64,000 nt of DNA from Desulfobacteraceae bacterium Eth-SRB2 (GTDB lineage: Bacteria > Desulfobacterota > Desulfobacteria > Desulfobacterales > UBA11574), in NCBI GenBank assembly GCA_004193595.1, contig RPGQ01000075.1, forward strand, positions 117,260 to 181,259, read 5' to 3'. The notes beneath the pieces are model-generated. The model worked only from the letters and a program-made list of their open reading frames with translations. It made no database searches and was not told the origin of the DNA. Position numbers and translations under genes: made by a program. Shown in pieces: positions 38,995-48,493 of the stretch (the first letter of the stretch is position 1; every line of letters starts with the position of its first letter).

Positions 38995-39485
38995 GTTTTA
39001 ACTTGCTTTGACCGAACATATTTATTGTATTGTTTTCTCGCGAAGTAATGAAAATCGAAGATAGCAAGAAAGCGCAATAACCGTGCACATTAAAAAGTCA
39101 TATTTCATCTTCAACTATCTCATTCCTATCATATATTTAAAAATTATCAACAATATTATTGTGTTTCACATCTTGAAGAAATATTAAAAAAAATAGCCAA
39201 GCGGCTTTTGACGCCCATATGGCATGTTATTCCGCTGCGGCATAACAACCCCATTTGAAAGGAGGGGGACAAATTGGACGGGGTTGATTTTAGGCGTTTC
39301 TTTTTTCATTGTTTGTGGTAATGAAGTCACATGCCACGTCAAGCCGGAATAGATGCGCCCGGCGCCTTGCATCATACCATATGCATCATATCATTTTTTT
39401 TGTAATTTCAAATAGTTCGTGGCTTTTGTGCCAGCTCGATTTCAGCGTTATGTTTCATAATTTTTCTTATTGAGAGGAGAGGTTC
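38995..39485. other. Intergenic region, no gene supported
   Basis: About 490 bases. A 63-aa minus-strand frame at 39184-39375 (LTWHVTSLPQTMKKETPK) has no ribosome-binding site and no recognised family. The last 60 bases include GAGAGGAGAGG, the ribosome-binding site of the next gene. Confidence 0.5.
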
Positions 39486-39800
39486 ATGTCTGAATTCAAT
39501 GATGTCACGATAATTAAAAAAGCAAATATTTACTTTGATGGAAAGGTTACCAGTCGCTCAGTTGTTTTTCCAGATGGGTCCCGAAAGACCCTCGGAATAA
39601 TGCTTCCCGGGCAATATGAATTCAATACGGATGATAAAGAAATCATAGAAATTATTTCTGGAGATCTTGAAGTTTCATTGCCGGAAGAAGAAGGATGGAA
39701 AAGAATTAAAGATGGAGAAGCTTTCGAAGTTCCTGCTCAATCCAAATTCGGACTAAGGGTCAAAAGAATAACTGATTACTGCTGTTCCTTTGTTGGTTGA
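39486..39800 (+). CDS. ppnP: Pyrimidine/purine nucleoside phosphorylase PpnP
   Basis: A 104-aa single cupin domain (YaiE/DUF1255 family) that phosphorolyses a broad range of nucleosides to base and ribose 1-phosphate. Visible family blocks are [44 protein letters not shown] and [11 protein letters not shown], ending CSFVG. Full length. TGAGAGGAGAGG lies before the ATG. It is a single gene. Confidence 0.92.
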   Translation: MSEFNDVTIIKKANIYFDGKVTSRSVVFPDGSRKTLGIMLPGQYEFNTDDKEIIEIISGDLEVSLPEEEGWKRIKDGEAFEVPAQSKFGLRVKRITDYCCSFVG

Positions 39801-39916
39801 ATCGCACTAAAACATAACAATGCAAATGTACTCTGACCCCTAAAGCCGTGGAGATTTTACATTTTGTATTATTTGGAGCTTAATTGCCTTTTACCTACGT
39901 TTTGTTAGCTTTGGGG

Positions 39917-40060
39917 TCAAAGGCAAACTTGATCCCATTTCTTGCCGAAGGGCCAGACATCGGCGTTAAGTTTTGCAAAGAACCGGTGAAAATCCTTCTT
40001 CAGGACCGCCCGGAGGCCGTTTACGTTCCATGAAAACAGTCTGATTGTTTTGGATGCCAT
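39917..40060 (-). pseudogene. xth: Truncated exodeoxyribonuclease III (N-terminal fragment)
   Basis: From ATG 40060, 21 bp after the nth stop, the frame reads MASKTIRLFSWNVNGLRAVL and KKDFHRFFAKLNADV, the unmistakable N-terminus of ExoIII/Xth AP endonucleases (SWNVNGLRA carries the conserved catalytic Asn). After that homology stops; 12 unrelated residues and a stop follow. About 220 residues are missing. AGAGAGAT lies before the ATG, so the start signals survive. It suggests a former nth-xth repair operon. Confidence 0.8.
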
Positions 40061-40080
40061 TTTTATCTCTCTACTCGTTA

Positions 40081-40767
40081 CTATCGTGACGTGGTTACGC
40101 CGATCCCGGCGCACATCCGGGTGGCCGGGCACCTGCTGCAAAAGGGCGATATCGGACGGCAGATGACCTGGCCGAAGGCCACCAGCAGTTCATTGTATTT
40201 GATCCAATGCCTGCGGGGCAGCTTTTTGCGCAGGGCAAACTCGGTTTTATCCGGGGTTTTGGTCCAGACATACCCGATGCGGTTGCTGATTCTGTGGACA
40301 TGGGTGTCCACGCAGATGGCGGGCTTCCGGAAACCCTCCACCAGCACCAGGTTGGCGGTTTTGCGGCCTACGCCGGGAAGTTCCAGGAGCGCATCCAGAT
40401 CGTCGGGGACGTTACCCTTGTACTTTTCAATGATTATCCGGCTGATTTCCACCAGACGGCCCGCTTTGGTGGGATAAAACCCGACCGGGTAAATGAGCTT
40501 TTGAATCTCGTTTTCACCCAGGGCCACGATTTGTTCCGGGGTTTGGGCCTGGGCAAAAAGCCTTTGGGCCGCCTTTGCGGTGACCTCGTCTTTGGTTCTT
40601 AAAGACAGCAGGGTGGAAATCAAGATTTGGAAAGGGGTTGCGCCCCGTTGGGCGATAAAGGTAATTACCGGTGGATTCCACTGCCGGTAATTGGATTCAA
40701 TCGCGTGGACAAAACCATCGATGTCGAACTTTTCAGCGGATGTGCTCATATCGTCACCAATGTTCAT
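40081..40767 (-). CDS. nth: Endonuclease III
   Basis: A DNA glycosylase/AP lyase that removes oxidised pyrimidines. The 228-aa protein has the helix-hairpin-helix ELPGVGRKTAN with the catalytic lysine, the conserved Asp in VDTHVHRISNRIG, and the 4Fe-4S cluster cysteines C-x6-C-x2-C-x5-C (CRPISPFCSRCPATRMC). An ATG at 40749 is an alternative start (GGTGA four bases upstream). It is followed by the truncated xth on the same strand. This gene is visibly more GC-rich than the surrounding 36-42 kb. Confidence 0.95.
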   Translation of the reverse strand: MNIGDDMSTSAEKFDIDGFVHAIESNYRQWNPPVITFIAQRGATPFQILISTLLSLRTKDEVTAKAAQRLFAQAQTPEQIVALGENEIQKLIYPVGFYPTKAGRLVEISRIIIEKYKGNVPDDLDALLELPGVGRKTANLVLVEGFRKPAICVDTHVHRISNRIGYVWTKTPDKTEFALRKKLPRRHWIKYNELLVAFGQVICRPISPFCSRCPATRMCAGIGVTTSR

Positions 40768-41340
40768 AAAAATTGATAAAAGAGCTCTAAAAATGACCGT
40801 TTTTTGGTCCTAAACATACTATTTGGGGTGCTAAATAACAGACTCATAAATGGGAATCCAGGCTATTCAAAATATTTTCTATTTTTTTATTTACAACCGC
40901 AATAAAAAACATATTGTATGATCGCAAATTCTTAGATTAATAACGAAACTTCATGTCTCTTCCTTGGTCTAAAAATATTTGAAGGCCCGAACATTTGCGA
41001 TTTACAAATGAAATCTTAAATGATATTAATTAATGACGTTTCAATCGTTAGGCACGTTATCTTAAACTTAAATTAAGCGATTTTTTACTCGATCTGAACC
41101 GATCTCTTGCGCATCAAGATCTCAGCACATCTCTTCGCAAAAAATCGCTCAACTTAGGTTAAAATTTCTCATAACCTGATAATACTTAATTTGTCTATGT
41201 GTTTTTGCAACCATACAACATCCTTGCAATTGCTTAAACTTTAATATAACATCCGTCAAAATGGATTTTCTTTTGAAACTGGCATGCTGTCTAAAACCGG
41301 CTTTCAATGTGAAACACTAATTGCTCCGAAGACTCGACAT
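40768..41340. other. Intergenic region with one inverted repeat
   Basis: No gene supported. An inverted repeat lies at 41061-41165. The frame of the next gene is open back to 41284, but that extension lacks a ribosome-binding site. Confidence 0.5.
41061..41165. repeat. Inverted repeat (TTAAGCGATTTTTT / AAAAAATCGCTCAACTTA)
   Basis: CTTAAACTTAAATTAAGCGA plus TTTTTT on the left pairs imperfectly with AAAAAATCGCTCAACTTAGG on the right across about 50 bases. The word CCGCTCAACTTAG recurs once at 43475. It is not clearly part of families A-H. Confidence 0.6.
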
Positions 41341-41859
41341 ATGAAGTATGTCCTTAAAACATTTTGCGGTATTATTAACACGCGGCAAATTTTAATCGGT
41401 ATAGCCATTCTGCTTCTGGGATCACTGGTATATCTGGTTGACCGCCCTCCCGACCAAACCTATTTTGTCCACAGCAGTCCTGTTAACATAAGTCTTTATA
41501 ACGTCATCCCAAATTTATTCGGTCTTATCGGTAACAGTCTCCCGACATTTATTCATATATTTTCATTTATTTTGATAACGGCGGGTCTTATATGTTATCA
41601 GAAGAGAGGATGCCTAATTATTTGTATCAGTTGGTTTCTTGTAGATTGTGCTTTTGAGTTCGGGCAGAAATATGATTCATTGGCTTTAAAAATAATACCT
41701 GATTGGTTCGCAGGCATTCCATTTTTAGAAAATACCGAGAACTATTTTCTTTATGGTACCTTTGATTTTATTGACCTGGCTGCTATTACCATGGGTACGG
41801 TAATGGCCTACTTTGTACTACTATCTACAAATAAGAGTGAAAGGAAAATAGTGCCATGA
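41341..41859 (+). CDS. Hypothetical polytopic membrane protein
   Basis: About 172 aa from ATG 41341 (MKYVLKTF), with about four hydrophobic segments (ILIGIAILLLGSLVYLV, FIHIFSFILITAGLICY, CLIICISWFLVDCAFEF, FIDLAAITMGTVMAYFVLL). The end (GTFDFIDLAAITMGT) and the FEFGQKY motif resemble small VanZ-like membrane proteins, a weak similarity. Its stop overlaps the next start by four bases (ATGA), so the two are coupled and may form one envelope unit. Confidence 0.65.
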   Translation: MKYVLKTFCGIINTRQILIGIAILLLGSLVYLVDRPPDQTYFVHSSPVNISLYNVIPNLFGLIGNSLPTFIHIFSFILITAGLICYQKRGCLIICISWFLVDCAFEFGQKYDSLALKIIPDWFAGIPFLENTENYFLYGTFDFIDLAAITMGTVMAYFVLLSTNKSERKIVP

Positions 41860-42485
41860 AAAAAGTTAAAAATGAGCTTGGTAATAATTTGCGTTACATT
41901 TGCCTTATCGTTGTTATTGCTTTTGGATTAATAGGAATCGTTGGCTCCGGAGGCGGTGGTGGTGGAAACTCCGAATACCTTTCAACGGTATCTCTAACTG
42001 CTCAATATGCCGAAGGTTATTATGAAGCAGACGTTACGGTAAAAGTCGATACTAGTGATCCGGCGGATGATATATGTGATATTTATACTTTTTTTGCTGA
42101 TGAGGTTAATGTAACGATAACTTCCACTTCGAAGGAAGATTTACCAGAAGGGGTTACGGCTAATCCGGTACAAATAATGTCTTACACCGTCGAATATATT
42201 GCTCTTGAAGATTCGCCTGCTGTCCCGACGAAACAGTTTAATTATCAGCAGACAATAGATCCTGACCATAGTGCTGTAATACCGATTCGGGTGATCGACC
42301 AGGAGGATAAAATTATTTCATCATCACCCTTAAATTATATAGATTATTTCAATTCAGGCGCAGCTTCATATGAATATACAGTTAGAGTAACACTAAGAGC
42401 GGAAGAAGTGCTATCCGGAGAAGGGACAAATCTCAAAGTTGAGTTTACTTTGTATTATTTGGATATAGCTGATGAATGTTATTAA
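41856..42485 (+). CDS. Exported or membrane-anchored hypothetical protein
   Basis: The 209-aa protein has one N-terminal hydrophobic segment (YICLIVVIAFGLIGIVG) followed by SGGGGGGNS. This glycine run is often found after the lipobox of Desulfobacterota lipoproteins, but there is no cysteine here, so it is not a lipoprotein. The rest is beta-rich (STVSLTAQYAEGYYEADVTV, YEYTVRVTLRAEEV), likely periplasmic. AAAGGAAAAT lies before the ATG. Coupled to the preceding membrane protein. No family recognised. Confidence 0.65.
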   Translation: MKKVKNELGNNLRYICLIVVIAFGLIGIVGSGGGGGGNSEYLSTVSLTAQYAEGYYEADVTVKVDTSDPADDICDIYTFFADEVNVTITSTSKEDLPEGVTANPVQIMSYTVEYIALEDSPAVPTKQFNYQQTIDPDHSAVIPIRVIDQEDKIISSSPLNYIDYFNSGAASYEYTVRVTLRAEEVLSGEGTNLKVEFTLYYLDIADECY

Positions 42486-42830
42486 TCTAATCAAACATTA
42501 AGTACCTGACATCCGCCCTTTCAAGGGAGCGCTATTACCTTTTGCACGTTGCTTAAAACATTTTAAAGTAATTTTATAGAGAGGGAAATCGAACGTCGAA
42601 ATGGGTGGAACATGTGTACAGGGTCAAGCTTGTCTAAGCGACCGGACCCGGGACTTTCTGACGTGGACTGAGGGTTCTTTATAATCGGCGACAAAATTAA
42701 TCAGATGCCGGTATGTAATCTTTTTAACTCACCGATTCTTTAGTTATTACAAAGGGTTCAATCATCTATTCGGACACTGTAAGCTTACGACCAAGGGTTT
42801 AACTGTAGGCAATAAATGAGTCATCGCATG
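42486..42830. other. Intergenic region, nothing recognised
   Basis: About 345 bases with no gene, repeat family or strong hairpin that I can identify. Confidence 0.5.
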
Positions 42831-43421
42831 TCATTGCTTTTTGAAAATGATGTCCCCATAAAACGTTACAGCAGATTCGAGGGTATTATCCGTATCGGTC
42901 ATGATGGCCACACCGGAGATGGTTGAAGGTTCTGTGCCAAACGCTTTTTTGTAGTCCTCGTACAAATTTCGCTCCTCTCGCACCCAGGTGTTTAACATTT
43001 TCTCACCGCTTCTCACCACAATCATCATTGCCCGCTCCGTGTATGGATTCGGAACCACGGTTCCTTGCTTTGCCTTGCTGCACCATATTTAATTGATTGC
43101 ACCCTGCGGAGGGTATTCCCCATAAAAAAGGCGTGCGGCTTTGTATCTGGTTTTCTCCATGAAACTCAGTTTTGCCGGATCATAGGTAAAGGTAACATAA
43201 ATCCGGGCAGGATAATCATCCCCCTGTTTTTTCGTGACATCCCCTTTTTCAAATATCTTCGTAATTTTCAATTGCCATGTGATGATCGGATATTCTGTGG
43301 GATCGATGCTGATTTTTCGAATTATTTCTGTTTTATTTTCCGAAAATAAATTTATATAACATACATCGAGGTTGTCAGAAAGGTCTTTAACCTGTGATAA
43401 TTCTGTGTTAATAAGACTCAT
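42831..43421 (-). pseudogene. DUF3047 family protein with in-frame stop and missing N-terminus
   Basis: Two frames in the same register (43089-43421 and 42831-43058) join across one TAA at 43089-43091. The sequence around it would read PPQGAIN, stop, IWCSKAKQGTVVPNPYTER. The family pattern is seen on both sides: YPIITWQLKI, KKQGDDYPARIYVTF, then VVPNPYTERA, WVREERNLYEDY and SGVAIMTDTDNT. DUF3047 proteins usually begin with a signal peptide and a further strand region that is absent here. A single Tyr-to-stop change fits. DUF3047 is presumed periplasmic; function unknown. Confidence 0.78.
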
Positions 43422-43796
43422 GTTTACATTGCCTTTTTTCAGCTTGAGCAGCGGACAAAATTAGCATTTAGGGGAACCGCTCAACTTAGTTCTATCTTCC
43501 GAATATCGGATTTTCGTTTTGAGACATTGCATCCATTTGAAACAAAAAAGCCGAGGCTATGGTACCTTGTTGTTTAGGTAACAACTTATGACGGTCTCGT
43601 AAAAAGTCCAACTTCTGCGTTGTGCTGCATTTCGCAATCATTCAACGTACGAAAAGTACGCCTCATGATTACAAAATTTGCACGCCTTGAATTTGAACTT
43701 TTTACGAAACCGTCCAAATCGAACTTTTTACGAGTTCATCAACTTATAAAACACACTTAAATTTTATTCATAGCTTATCAATAAGGAGCGTTTAAA
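43422..43796. other. Intergenic region with repeat E1
   Basis: Between the DUF3047 remnant and uspA. Nothing but family E copy E1 (43593-43740) and the uspA ribosome-binding site (AAGGAG) was found. Confidence 0.6.
43593..43740. repeat. Family E element, copy E1
   Basis: GACGGTCTCGTAAAAAGTCC and AACTTCTGCGTTGTGCTGCA on the left, a CAACGTACGAAAAGTACG centre, then GCACGCCTTGAATTTGAACT and TTTTACGAAACCGTCC on the right. The reverse complement lies at 60228-60374. Confidence 0.88.
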
Positions 43797-44255
43797 ATGG
43801 AAATTAAAACAATATTATGCCCGGTAGATTTCTCGGAAATCTCCGCTAACGCTTTGGAATACGCGGTCTTTTTAGCGTCTCATCATCATGCTGAGCTTCT
43901 GCTGCTGCATGTAGTGGAGCATCTTCATGAATTTGAGCATTACCAGATCCTTGTTTTCACGCCGCAGGAACTTTCGGAAAAAATGGAGAAGTACGCATAT
44001 GAAGAGCTAAACAAATTAACCGAACCAATCAAAAAGACCATTAAAGTGGAAACCGTCATACGCCAGGGCAAGGCCTTTATTGAAATCATCAAAGAGGCCA
44101 AGGAAAAAGATATGGACTTGATTGTAATGGGCAGCCACGGCAGAACAGGCATTTCGCACATGTTCATGGGCAGCGTTGCCGAAAAAGTAGTTCGCAAAGC
44201 CAACTGTCCGGTGCTGATTGTCAGAGACAAAAACACTCAATTTGATATCCCATGA
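43797..44255 (+). CDS. Universal stress protein (UspA family)
   Basis: The 152-aa protein has the single Usp domain: TILCPVDFSEISANAL at the start and the ATP-binding pattern G-x2-G-x9-G-S (GSHGRTGISHMFMGSVAEKV) near the end, followed by CPVLIVRD. The ATP motif is complete, so a nucleotide-binding type is likely. AAGGAG precedes the ATG. It is a single gene. Downstream, TATGGGAATAAC / GTTCCCATAAC and CGGCTGAC / GTCAGCCG form nested inverted repeats that could end transcription. Confidence 0.93.
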   Translation: MEIKTILCPVDFSEISANALEYAVFLASHHHAELLLLHVVEHLHEFEHYQILVFTPQELSEKMEKYAYEELNKLTEPIKKTIKVETVIRQGKAFIEIIKEAKEKDMDLIVMGSHGRTGISHMFMGSVAEKVVRKANCPVLIVRDKNTQFDIP

Positions 44256-44473
44256 AAGCAAGTCTTTTTATGGGAATAACCGATCCCGTCAAAAAAATAA
44301 GCGGCTGACTTGATGCCTGTTCCCATAACCCAAGATAAGCGCAGCGGCCAAAAAGTTGGATGAATGGCAGTCAGCCGATTTATAACCTATAGGGGCTATT
44401 AGGGTCTGACCACAGCAAGTCGTTAAAAACATATCACCCGAATCGATCGTAAACAAAATGAGAAAAATATTTT

Positions 44474-45169
44474 ATGAATACCATTAAAGGAAAATGTTTT
44501 TTCTGTTCATGGAGTGGCGGGAAGGACTCTTGTCTGGCTCTCTATCATGCAATTCAAAATGGTGGTATCCCAAAGCACCTTCTTACAATGTTCACAAAGC
44601 AAGGAAAGAGAAGCCGGGCTCATGGGCTACCTTTGAGCGTTCTTGAAACCCAAGCTCGAGCATTGTCTATTCCCCTCGTTATACGCAAAACATCCTGGGA
44701 CGATTATGAATCGACTTTTCTCTCTGTCATTCGAAAATTCAAGAAAGATGGAGTTGATTATGGCGTTTTTGGCGATATCGATTTAGAAGCTCATCTTGAA
44801 TGGGTCGAGCGAGTCTGTTCTTGGGTGAAGATACGGCCATACGAACCTCTTTGGAAAAGGGAACGGCGTGATCTTTTGAATGAATTTTTACAACTTGGTT
44901 TCAAGGCTACAATAATCGTCATCAAACAAGGTGCTTTGAGCAGCAGCTTTTTAGGAAAGACACTTGACCAACAGGTGATTAAAGATATGGAGAAGACCGG
45001 GATTGATGCTTCAGGAGAAAAAGGAGAATACCACACGATAGTTACCGATGGTCCAATTTTTTCTTCTGCAATTCATCTCCAACTAAAAGATCAGGTTGTT
45101 CGAGACGGTTACTGTTTTTTGGATGTTTCCTTAGGAGCAGAGATAAAAATGGAGGTATTCAATGAGTAA
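44474..45169 (+). CDS. PP-loop ATP-binding protein, diphthine-ammonia ligase-like (ATP_bind_4)
   Basis: The 231-aa N-type ATP pyrophosphatase-fold protein has the PP-loop SWSGGKDSCLALYHA (about 12-26), VFGDIDLEAHLEWVERVC and the family block SGEKGEYHTIV. Eukaryotic and archaeal relatives (Dph6) amidate diphthine; bacteria lack diphthamide, so the substrate here is unknown, and an amidoligase reaction is only inferred from the fold. The next gene starts inside its stop (ATGAGTAA) but is truncated. Confidence 0.88.
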   Translation: MNTIKGKCFFCSWSGGKDSCLALYHAIQNGGIPKHLLTMFTKQGKRSRAHGLPLSVLETQARALSIPLVIRKTSWDDYESTFLSVIRKFKKDGVDYGVFGDIDLEAHLEWVERVCSWVKIRPYEPLWKRERRDLLNEFLQLGFKATIIVIKQGALSSSFLGKTLDQQVIKDMEKTGIDASGEKGEYHTIVTDGPIFSSAIHLQLKDQVVRDGYCFLDVSLGAEIKMEVFNE

Positions 45170-45248
45170 AAAAACACATCTTTATGTATTATGGACGAAT
45201 GACAACCCGATTACAGCAGAAAAAATGGCATTTAGCTTCAGGCTTTAA
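45162..45248 (+). pseudogene. N-terminal fragment of a DsrE-family-like gene, truncated at repeat F2
   Basis: ATG at 45162 with GGAGGT six bases upstream opens a 28-codon frame beginning MSKKTHLYVLWTNDNPITAEKM-like. Small DsrE-fold proteins of anaerobes commonly start with this pattern and continue for about 110 residues. Here homology ends after about 24 residues, just where family F repeat F2 begins. The start overlaps the preceding gene stop as ATGAGTAA, so it was once an operon partner of the PP-loop ATPase. Confidence 0.68.
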
Positions 45249-45335
45249 CAGAACCAAATGAAGCTCCCCGCAGCCCCTCCGGGCGGGATCTCCGCTCCGC
45301 TGCGATAAGCTGCAGGGTATTCAGGTGAAGGCGAA
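45247..45335. repeat. Family F (REP-like) element, copy F2
   Basis: AACAGAACCAAATGAAGCTC, CCCGCAGCCCCTCCGGGCGG, GATCTCCGCTCCGCTGCGAT and AAGCTGCAGGGTATTCAGG correspond to F1 with a shorter middle. The GC-rich part can fold as CCCGCAGC / GCTGCAGGG. Confidence 0.72.
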
Positions 45336-45349
45336 TAAAGGAATCGATA

Positions 45350-47328
45350 ATGAGCAGACATAAAATCAAATTTCTCCCCCACAACAAAGAAATAACAGTT
45401 ATGCATGGAGAAAACCTTATCCGCGCTGCCATGGAAGCAGGAGTCCACATTAATGCTTCTTGCGGTGGAGAGGGTGTATGCGGAAAATGCCGTGTTATTA
45501 TCGAAAATGGAAGTGTTGAGGGAGGAATAACTGAAAAATTAAGCAAAAAAGATATTGAAAAGGGCTACCGTCAGGCCTGTATGACATCTGTTCAGAGTGA
45601 CCTCGTAGTCCGCATTCCAGTAGAATCGGAAGTTGATATCAGTGTTCTTAACCTTCAAAAAACTCCCAGACGGAAAGCTCAAATCTGGGAAATGAATCTT
45701 GAGGAATTAAAGGACAAAGGTCTTTTCATGCCTCCGGTTGAAAAGAAATACCTGGAACTCCCCGAGCCCACGTCACAGGACAATCTGCCGGATGTAACCA
45801 GACTAATCTCTTTCCTGAAAGCCAAACACGGTGAACATCGTCTTGTGGTTCAGCTTCCTGTAATCCGGAAAATTTCTGATATTTTAAGAAAAGACGGCTT
45901 CAGGGTTACGGCAACACTTGCCCGGCCCGTCCATTCCGGAAGAAAGACACATATTATAAATATTCAGCCGGGAGATACAACGGATCGGAACTATGCCATT
46001 GCCGTGGATATTGGGACAACAACCGTCTACAGCCAGTTAATGGATCTCATAACCGGCGATGTACCGGCCTCGTACGGTGATTATAACGGGCAGATCAGCT
46101 ATGGCGAAGACGTCATCAGTCGAATTGTTTTCGCGGACAAGCCCGACGGCCTGCAAAAGCTTCACGAGGTGGTTATTGCAAACATTAACCGTCTAATAAA
46201 AAAGATGGTTAAACGGTCCGGGATCGATCCTGACGAGATTTCCACCATCTCTTTGGCAGGCAATACAACCATGACCCAGCTCATGCTAAAGGTCAACCCT
46301 AAATATATTCGGCTGTCACCCTATGTCCCGACTTCAACCCTTTTTGCGCCCATAAGGGCTACTTATCTGGGTCTTTCCCTGGGAGACCATGTGACCGCAC
46401 TGGTATACCCGGCGATTTCAAGTTATGTGGGAGGCGATATTGTGGCCGGCGTCATGGGCTCGGGAATGTACCTCTCCGAAGAAATTACTCTTTTTATAGA
46501 CATCGGTACCAATGCCGAAATTGTGATCGGCAACAAGGATTGGCTTGCCTGCGCCGCCTGTTCTGCAGGACCGGCATTTGAAGGCGGCGGCCTCAAGTTT
46601 GGAATGAGGGCTGCAAAAGGGGCCATTGAGGATTTTTCCATGGATCCTATAACCTTGGAACCTATGAATCTCACCATCGGTAATGTCAGGCCCAAAGGGA
46701 TCTGCGGATCAGGACTGATTATAATTGCAGCCACGTTGTTTGAAATGGGTGTCATTGATAACCGGGGAAAATTCAACCGGGATCTGGATACACCGCGCAT
46801 ACGTGAGACGGACGGCATTTTTGAATATGTGCTTGCGTGGAAGCATGAAAATCAAATCGACAGAGATATTACCCTCACGGAACCGGATCTTGACAATCTC
46901 ATACGCGCAAAAGGTGCCATATACAGTGGTTGTATGACCCTCCTTGAAGAAGTGGGACTGGGTATGGGTGACATTGATCGCATTTTTTTGGCAGGGGGGT
47001 TTGCAGTTATGTGGATCTGGAAAAAGCGATAACCATTGGTCTTTTGCCTGAAATAGATCCTGATAAAGTGAGGTTTATCGGTAACGGGTCTCTAATGGGC
47101 GCAAAAATGAGTTCTTTGACAAATCGCATCCGCAAAGATGTGGTGGAGGTTACCAAGAGGATGACAAACTTCGAATTGTCGGAAACCCTCTCTTTCATGA
47201 ATAATTATATGGCCGCTCTTTTTTTACCCCATACAGACATGGAGCAATTCCCCAAACTAAAGGCACTCCTTGAAGCCCGAAAGGCCTTACGACAAAAAAC
47301 CCTATCGAATCCAAATATGGGAGGTTGA
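45350..47328 (+). CDS. Ferredoxin-ASKHA domain protein (DUF4445/RACo-like), frameshifted near the C-terminus
   Basis: The N-terminus is a plant-type [2Fe-2S] ferredoxin (NASCGGEGVCGKCRV, then the last Cys in RQACMTSV). The C-terminal half is an ASKHA ATPase (AIAVDIGTTTVYSQL, SLAGNTTMTQ, FIDIGTNAEIVIG, GICGSGLI). Such proteins reductively reactivate corrinoid proteins in methyl transfer, coupled to ATP. The first frame ends at 47032 after FLAGGFAVMW; a one-base shift resumes SYVDLEKAITIGLLPEIDP and runs to 47328. The expected sequence is GGFGSYVDLEKA, so one G in GTTTGCAG is missing. AAAGGA precedes the ATG. The corrinoid partner is not in the window. Confidence 0.88.
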
Positions 47329-48003
47329 ACCGGATTTTCTTTGCCACCGGTTTACCCCCTGTCGCCCTATCTCATTTTTTCATCTACTGTTTTGCGTTGA
47401 AATACTAAAGAAACATAGGACCATAGGCTCAAAACAATGCCTGTGCCTGCTTTAACGACAGCCTCTGTTTTATCAGATGTTTTGGCTTCTGAATCAACAT
47501 TTTCTCCGGTATGGCACAAGGCGTTCTTCCTTTCAAGTATGAAACTGAAAAAGACACCACAGGGTGTTTAATTCACTGATGTTGGTTAACAGCGGTCATT
47601 TATTACTTTCCATCGAAATTCGAAGGTCTGGTTTCAGGTGTCGGGTGTCAGGTGTCAGGAGGACGAACGTAAGAGCTGACACCTGAACACTGACACCTGA
47701 AACCTGGATTGCTTGAGCTAAATCACCAACAATCTTGATTTACACCCCACCACAGAAATTATGGATCTTAATTTTTATTCTGGAAAACTCTGTGGGCATA
47801 AAATGCCTTGATTAAAAATTAGCCGGTGGATTTTGGATAAAAATCCGGGTTGACAATAAAGTCGACATTTGGTATTTAATACAGTCGCAAAATTTGAATA
47901 CCAGAAACAAAGATGGGCAAGCGATCCGGTCTGAAAGGTCTGGTGAAGGGTTATGGAAGAGCTTTAAACGCAAATTTTTATCCTGCAAATAAAGGAGAAT
48001 CCC
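47329..48003. other. Intergenic region with repeat G3
   Basis: About 675 bases. Family G copy G3 (47630-47707) is the only element recognised. The last 20 bases carry AAAGGAGAAT, the ribosome-binding site for the next gene. Confidence 0.6.
47630..47707. repeat. Family G inverted repeat, copy G3
   Basis: GGTTTCAGGTGTCGGGTGTC and AGGTGTCAGGAGG pair with GCTGACACCTGAACACTGAC and ACCTGAAACCTGG around an ACGAACGTAAG centre. It is the longest of the three G copies, with three iterated words on each side. Confidence 0.82.
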
Positions 48004-48483
48004 ATGCAACAAGTTGCCGCCCCACTGGAAGATGAGAGGGCAAAAACGCTTGAAATTATTGAAAACAACAACCATGACCCCAAGCGGTTGGTAAAAATTC
48101 TTCAGGAAATACAAGCGGAGCTTGGCTATGTACCGGAAATTGCTCAAAGACTCACGGCAAAAAAAACAAATACACCGGCAAGTCAAATCTATGGCATACT
48201 GAGTTTCTACAATTTTTTCCGATTGTTTCCTCCGGGCAGACACAGTGTGAATGTATGCCTCGGGACGGCCTGTTATGTAAAAGGCGCTGAAAACATTTTG
48301 AAAGAGATTAGTTCCCGGTATGAACTTGAACCCGGTCAGACCACAAACGACAGAAGATTTTCACTCGATTTCGTACGATGTGTGGGATGTTGCGCCATTG
48401 GACCGGTCATGACGGTCAACGGTAAAGTCTATGGAAAGATGAAACCCGAAGAAGTAAAAGATGTCCTCGGGGAATATAAATAG
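48004..48483 (+). CDS. NuoE/HndA-like [2Fe-2S] subunit of formate dehydrogenase complex
   Basis: The 159-aa thioredoxin-like ferredoxin subunit has the four cysteines CLGTACYVKGAE ... VRCVGCCAIGPV that bind a [2Fe-2S] cluster, and the preceding helical domain (PKRLVKILQEIQAELGYVPE). It passes electrons between the flavin subunit and the complex. Together with the next two genes it forms a NAD(P)-linked formate dehydrogenase of the HndA-HndC type. AAAGGAGAATCCC lies before the ATG. It ends 10 bp before the next gene. Confidence 0.92.
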   Translation: MQQVAAPLEDERAKTLEIIENNNHDPKRLVKILQEIQAELGYVPEIAQRLTAKKTNTPASQIYGILSFYNFFRLFPPGRHSVNVCLGTACYVKGAENILKEISSRYELEPGQTTNDRRFSLDFVRCVGCCAIGPVMTVNGKVYGKMKPEEVKDVLGEYK

Positions 48484-48493
48484 AGGTGCTATC

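Noticed and set aside
39184-39375. 63-aa minus-strand frame
   Set aside because: No ribosome-binding site and no family; begins and ends in low-complexity sequence.
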